Assembly: GCA_020091685.1 (NCBI GenBank)
Contig: CM034599.1
Span: 35,975,408 to 36,039,407, forward strand
Length of the DNA: 64,000 bases
Source of the DNA: Lutjanus erythropterus
Taxonomy: Eukaryota; Chordata; Actinopteri; Lutjaniformes; Lutjanidae
Direction of reading: 5' to 3'
A program made the translations under genes and the position numbers. Each line of letters begins with the position of its first letter. The stretch's first letter is position 1. Below are positions 59,931 to 64,000 of the stretch, in pieces. The notes under the pieces are model-generated. The model had not been told where the DNA came from. It worked only from the letters and a program-made list of their open reading frames with translations, and ran no database searches.

Positions 59931-60483
59931 ATCTGTACTGCAGTATTGTGTCATCTACAACTACAACTACAACTACATTAATTACTGAAAGCGGCCTCTT
60001 TTATCACTCAAGTAAATTATTAAAGACAAAACAACACACAATAAAGATATCAGTTGATGATCCAAGAGACTGCTTTCAGTTTTGTTTCTATGTGCACAGT
60101 AATATCACTGCAGCAAATTAAATATTTATTAATTAATTAATTAATTAATATTAAAGCAGAAAACTGTAACTATTAAAACTATAGTTATAAACTTGTGAAA
60201 ACAGACAAAACTCTCCAGAGAAAATTATTATTTGGACAGCTCTGATATAAGTCAGATTTATACGGCTGCTTTACTCTAAACAATTTCACTGTCTGAACTT
60301 ACAGGACATTAATTACCATTAGATCCTGACCAATCCTGTTGGATTTAAACAATCAGTGAAGTTACAGCTGTTGTGCGTGAATGCGCACATGGCCTTATCC
60401 TATTTCACCCACGTGCAACTCATCTACTATGAATTAAAATGTTAATTTCTATGACCAGTGGATTAACAGCAGTGCCCTAGGGA

Positions 60484-60484
<1 letters not shown>

Positions 60485-60533
<49 letters not shown>
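60485..60533. repeat. (TG)n microsatellite
   Basis: A pure run of about 24 TG units. Nearby there is also a (TTAA)n-like ATTAATTAATTAATTAA block at 60123-60150 and a CTACAA triplication at 59954-59976. Confidence 0.97.
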
Positions 60534-60534
<1 letters not shown>

Positions 60535-60539
60535 GTGAA

Positions 60540-62185
60540 CCTGTCTATGTAGGTACATCTTACTGTCTGAATAGTGCATCCTTTAAATAGTAGGAAAATA
60601 CTGCGCCACTGACTTTAGACCATTTTTTTGTTGGTCAATTGTGCAATCACTTTCTGCAGCCTCAAGTTAGCAAAGACCAGCACACCCATGGATGCATACG
60701 AGTACATTTGCTCCATACGCAATGTGGGTGCTGGGCGAGAAAATGACAACTGCACTGGTCAGAAAACAGCAAGGACAGAAGATGGGGCCCATAGTGTGTG
60801 ACTTTGAGGCGTTTGTTCCTGTTGGTGACAGTGAGTTTGGTGAAGAAGCATGTGGAACAGTAGAAGAGGATGGATTCTACACCTATGATGCTATGCCACT
60901 ATGATAGATTCACAATTAACACAGGCTGTATGTTGTTAAATTCAATTTACTGCCAAGCCCCATTAAAACAATGTTTGAGCTGCTACTGAGAATGTAGAAT
61001 ATATTGGCAAATACAACAGCAGACATCATTTTAACTTTTATTATGGTACCACACTCACATAGGTTTTCAACACTGCGGCAGGCCAACAAAGCATCGATTT
61101 TTCTAAAAGGTTAGAATGAATTTTCAAAATGTCTTTCTATTAGAGTCTGCATTACTGTAATCTAGCAAGCAGTAAACCCAACTGAACACCCTGCCCTTAA
61201 CCCTAAAAACTACAGCAGGGTAGTGGTGTGGACCAGTATATTTGATGATGCACTGTAAGGTTTCACTGTATATCTGTTGAACTCCTAAACCTCTCCGCTC
61301 CCTCCTGAAAACCAGCAGAGAATTGCTGTACGGCCGCAAACAAAGAGGAGTATAAAACGTTGATAGGCAAACTCATTTTGCAATGCATCCGAGATAATGG
61401 AAACCAATTAGTGGAGACAAGAAGTGGACAAAGGCCACAGCAGTCAGAACAGCACAAGTCAGCTAAACGCTAACGTTGCAGTGTCCCCCATGCAGCTGAA
61501 GACTGCCGTTATTGTCACTGTTGACTCTCTGGAGCCCTCAGAAAATTATTCTGCTCAGTGTTGTGAGGAGAATCACTAGTTTATATCAATGTGGTGGCTT
61601 TTTGCAAAAAAAGTCTCTCTAGCTCTGAAAAATACCAGTTGACAGGCATTGTGCCTAGATGTGGGGAATGAGATTATTCAGGCTACAGTGGCTGAAATAC
61701 GCAGAGCTGTAGATGGATGAAAGTGTGCTAAAGATAGCGTGTGGTGGCATGTATAGTTCATGCTGCTGAAATACACAGTATTTCTGGTTTCCAAGTCTTT
61801 AAATAAATCATCCTCCCAGACCTGAGGCTTTTACAATGAAGCAGGATTTGGGTTAGCGAGGTGACTGACAGGTTGAACCCTGGGTTTACAGAGTTACAAC
61901 GGGGGTTCACTGGTTCACTGGGGTACATCGCCATGGTTACTTATGCAGCACGCCAAGCAGGCTGTGTTTGAGATAACAGGTCAATGCGCATAAAAGCACC
62001 TCCTCCTGACGAATCACTTCTGTTGGAAAATGGAAAAACTGCTAGAAGCATCACCCATGAAGCTCACTGCTTTTGTATACTAATATAATCTTTATTATAA
62101 GTCTTGTACTGCTTTAAATTGTGTTTATATATAGTTTATGTTGCTACTAAGGTGCAGGGTCACTTAAAATGGACTGACATTTAAG
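60540..62185. other. Unassigned intronic sequence
   Basis: 61855-62020 (TTGAACCCTGGGTTTACAGA, GGTTCACTGGTTCACTGGGG, GATAACAGGTCAATGCGCAT) resembles a fish repeat from memory. The remaining sequence shows no gene. Confidence 0.35.
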
Positions 62186-62189
62186 GTGG

Positions 62190-62490
62190 AAGAGCTGCTC
62201 TCATTTTTTGACCCTCCAGGTCTCTGAGGCTTTTTAGCATCTTTCAGCTTATTATTTTGCTTTTATGACCACAACTTTACCGTTTTGGTTCACTCTTACT
62301 GACAGCAGTGGGCGGCTATTTTCAGAGAAAAAACTGCAGTTAACCCAGTGTGCACCAACACTACATGGACAAAGCTAGCTGACCATTTCGCTGCTAAAGA
62401 GCCAGATAATCCCTTCAGGAGTTGATGAAGACCAAAATGGAGCTAAAAGGAGAGTGCAAATTTGGCTTAAATTCGCTGGGGGGCTTTTAA
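62190..62490 (+). repeat. Dispersed repeat fragment
   Basis: GGTCTCTGAGGCTTTTTAGC, GGCGGCTATTTTCAGAG, CAGTTAACCCAGTGTGC, TCAGGAGTTGATGAAGACC and GAGCTAAAAGGAGAGTG run in the order of a remembered percomorph repeat. One copy here. Confidence 0.45.
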
Positions 62491-62494
62491 TGAC

Positions 62495-64000
62495 TCACAA
62501 TGAATGCTAATATTTCTACATGTCTGATGGATGCATACGTAATGCTTTCTAAGGGCATACTGTCCTGACATGAAGAAGAAGTAATAAGTCAAAGCAGCCA
62601 TCGCAAGGTCAGGATGTATTCTAAAAATCTGTTTTGGTTAGCCCTCATCAGTTAAACTTATTTTTCGGTATTTTAGCATGCTAATCATCAGAGTGCAAAT
62701 AGAAGGTCAATTCAATATGGCCTTGTGATTATAATTACAATTTGTGTGGATAAGGCCATCCATACAAAAAACATGACAAGGATAATGACGTTTGGGATAC
62801 TGAAGGCTGCAAAGGATGAGTTTTGTCCTCCAAATTAAGCACAGGAAGATTTTATTTCTTGACCTTGGATAACTTCTCTGGCTGTGATGCGTTCTATCAG
62901 TGCTGAAAAATTCTTAGATGGTTTTGCCTTAAGTGAGACAAAACAGGTATTGAACATTCAGCTGCTTTAAGGAACAGCTTGAACTTGAAAATGGTTCCTC
63001 GGTGTTAGTGTACATTACTACTCCCACTCCTCGCTTAATGACTACTCCCAGGTCACTCCCCACTCTATTTTCTCTGTGAAGTAACAGGCAGTGATTTAAA
63101 AGCGGCTCTCCTGCAGCGCATGGAGCAGGGCCGCCTGTCAAGAGAGGCTGCAGCGCACCCAATCCAGTACACATGCAAAGAGACGGATGCATAAATTAAC
63201 ACGAGCCACACGAGTCTTTGAACTGTGAACCAGAGACGGCTCTGATCCCCTCTGCAGAGGAGCGCCGGCTTTGATGTGTCTGAAAAGGAGGTTTAAAGAT
63301 CAATTACATCTCCAGTCTCTACTGTCACCCAAGCACTGCTTTAACTTTGCACTTTAAAATTCGACTAAAAGCAATGTATGAGAATTCAAACGGACATGGA
63401 CTCGATCAGAGATCAGCGTATTAGTGTGAGTTAGATGACCAGTCTGTCAAGGATGTTTCAACTGAAGGGAATTAATGGCAGTTCTTAAAAATGATTTAAG
63501 GAACAAATAGACAATTTAAAGCCTTATTTTACTCAAGAAACTTTTCACTATCAGTTCTTTTTTTCCAGTAATACTCCTTTTTACACTCATTCAGATATGG
63601 AGACTTAATTACTCTCGTTTTCTTCTTGCAGCCATTGAAGCCAAATGAAGTCTTAGGATTTTCTAGCGTAAAATGAACAAAACAACATTCTGTAAACTTT
63701 TTTTTTCACATAGAAATACTCAGTGATATTCTGTCAGACTCTATGCTACTGTAATTATCACTGTTAATACTACTTGCCTGCTGAGGGAAGCCATCTTTAA
63801 CGTGAATCAAAAGACCTCAGTATGCTTCAAACAACCTAGTTTGTATGAAACAAAAGCAAAGCTGTCCATACCTGTTTTGAAAAAGCAGAGCTGGAACCAG
63901 GTCTCTGCTTTGGAAGTCACTAGTAAGTCTTAAGTCTTTGCATTGTCTCAAGTCAAGTTTGAAGTCCTAAACTTTGATTTCTTGTGCTATAATTTGCTCT
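62495..64000. other. Unassigned intronic sequence
   Basis: 63040-63290 is GC-richer and repeat-free (a weak candidate for conserved noncoding sequence). A minus frame of 87 codons there (62929-63192) has no recognised motif and does not encode the missing zmat4 finger. Confidence 0.4.

Larger units (their letters stand above)
27954..64000 (-). other. zmat4 intron upstream of the exon (partial)
   Basis: This intron ends, in gene orientation, at the acceptor at 27954-27970. The preceding exon, which should encode the first Cys-x2-Cys of the finger, was not found, so the intron probably extends beyond the window. ZMAT4 is known for very large introns in mammals, which fits. Confidence 0.7.

Noticed and set aside
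62929-63192. 87-codon minus frame considered as the missing upstream zmat4 exon
   Set aside because: Lacks the Cys-x2-Cys of the first finger and does not end with an appropriate donor.
1-64000. CRISPR arrays, prophage, operons or endogenous viral genes
   Set aside because: No regularly spaced direct repeats with unique spacers, no ribosome-binding-site-led gene series, and no retroviral gag, pol or env motifs were seen.

Overview
The window is vertebrate genomic DNA, almost certainly from a teleost fish and probably a percomorph. It has spliced-gene architecture, no bacterial-type gene density, and a dense population of short DNA transposons (hAT-like, TTAA-type and Harbinger-like MITEs), tRNA-derived SINEs and a decayed L2 LINE, all of the kinds seen in ray-finned fish. 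I found no viral gene, CRISPR array, bacterial operon or rRNA gene.

The only host protein-coding sequence I can support is one 90-bp exon on the minus strand at 27864-27953. It is bounded by a good acceptor and donor and encodes 30 residues that match ZMAT4, a matrin/U1-type zinc-finger protein. The preceding exon, with the start and the zinc-binding cysteines, should lie beyond the high-coordinate end or was missed. The following exons should lie beyond the low-coordinate end. I therefore read the window as one internal exon in two very large introns: 27954-64000 is the upstream intron and 1-27863 the downstream intron in gene orientation.

Low-coordinate intron (1-27863): a tRNA-like repeat (2.3 kb); copy 1 of a three-copy dispersed family (4.4 kb); an L2 LINE split by a hAT-like MITE and a Harbinger-like element (5.9-8.9 kb); interspersed repeats and a MITE sitting among TA microsatellites (10.5-12.8 kb); a TTAA-type MITE (13.5 kb); a repeat shared with 57 kb (15.2 kb); two perfect hairpins (20.05 and 21.2 kb); and a long purine-rich tract (26.5-27.1 kb).

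High-coordinate intron (27954-64000): a nested pair of hAT-like MITEs (29.8-30.9 kb); copies 2 and 3 of the three-copy family (32.6 and 42.2 kb); SINEs at 35.2 and 49.6 kb; an inverted pair of one repeat family with a long hairpin (45.0-46.75 kb); a LINE remnant (48.2 kb); a transposon-poor block at 50.4-51.2 kb that is the best candidate for a conserved regulatory element; a third nested MITE (51.6-52.5 kb); a diverged tandem repeat of about 185 bp (52.9-53.4 kb); and two remnants of transposon zinc fingers (55.1 and 56.7 kb).

Nothing here amounts to a clear undescribed system. The most useful observations are the layered transposon nests, which give a relative insertion history, the several repeat families with two to four copies aligned inside this one window, the hairpins, and the candidate regulatory block. 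Many repeat-family calls rest partly on remembered fish repeats, and the confidence values reflect that.
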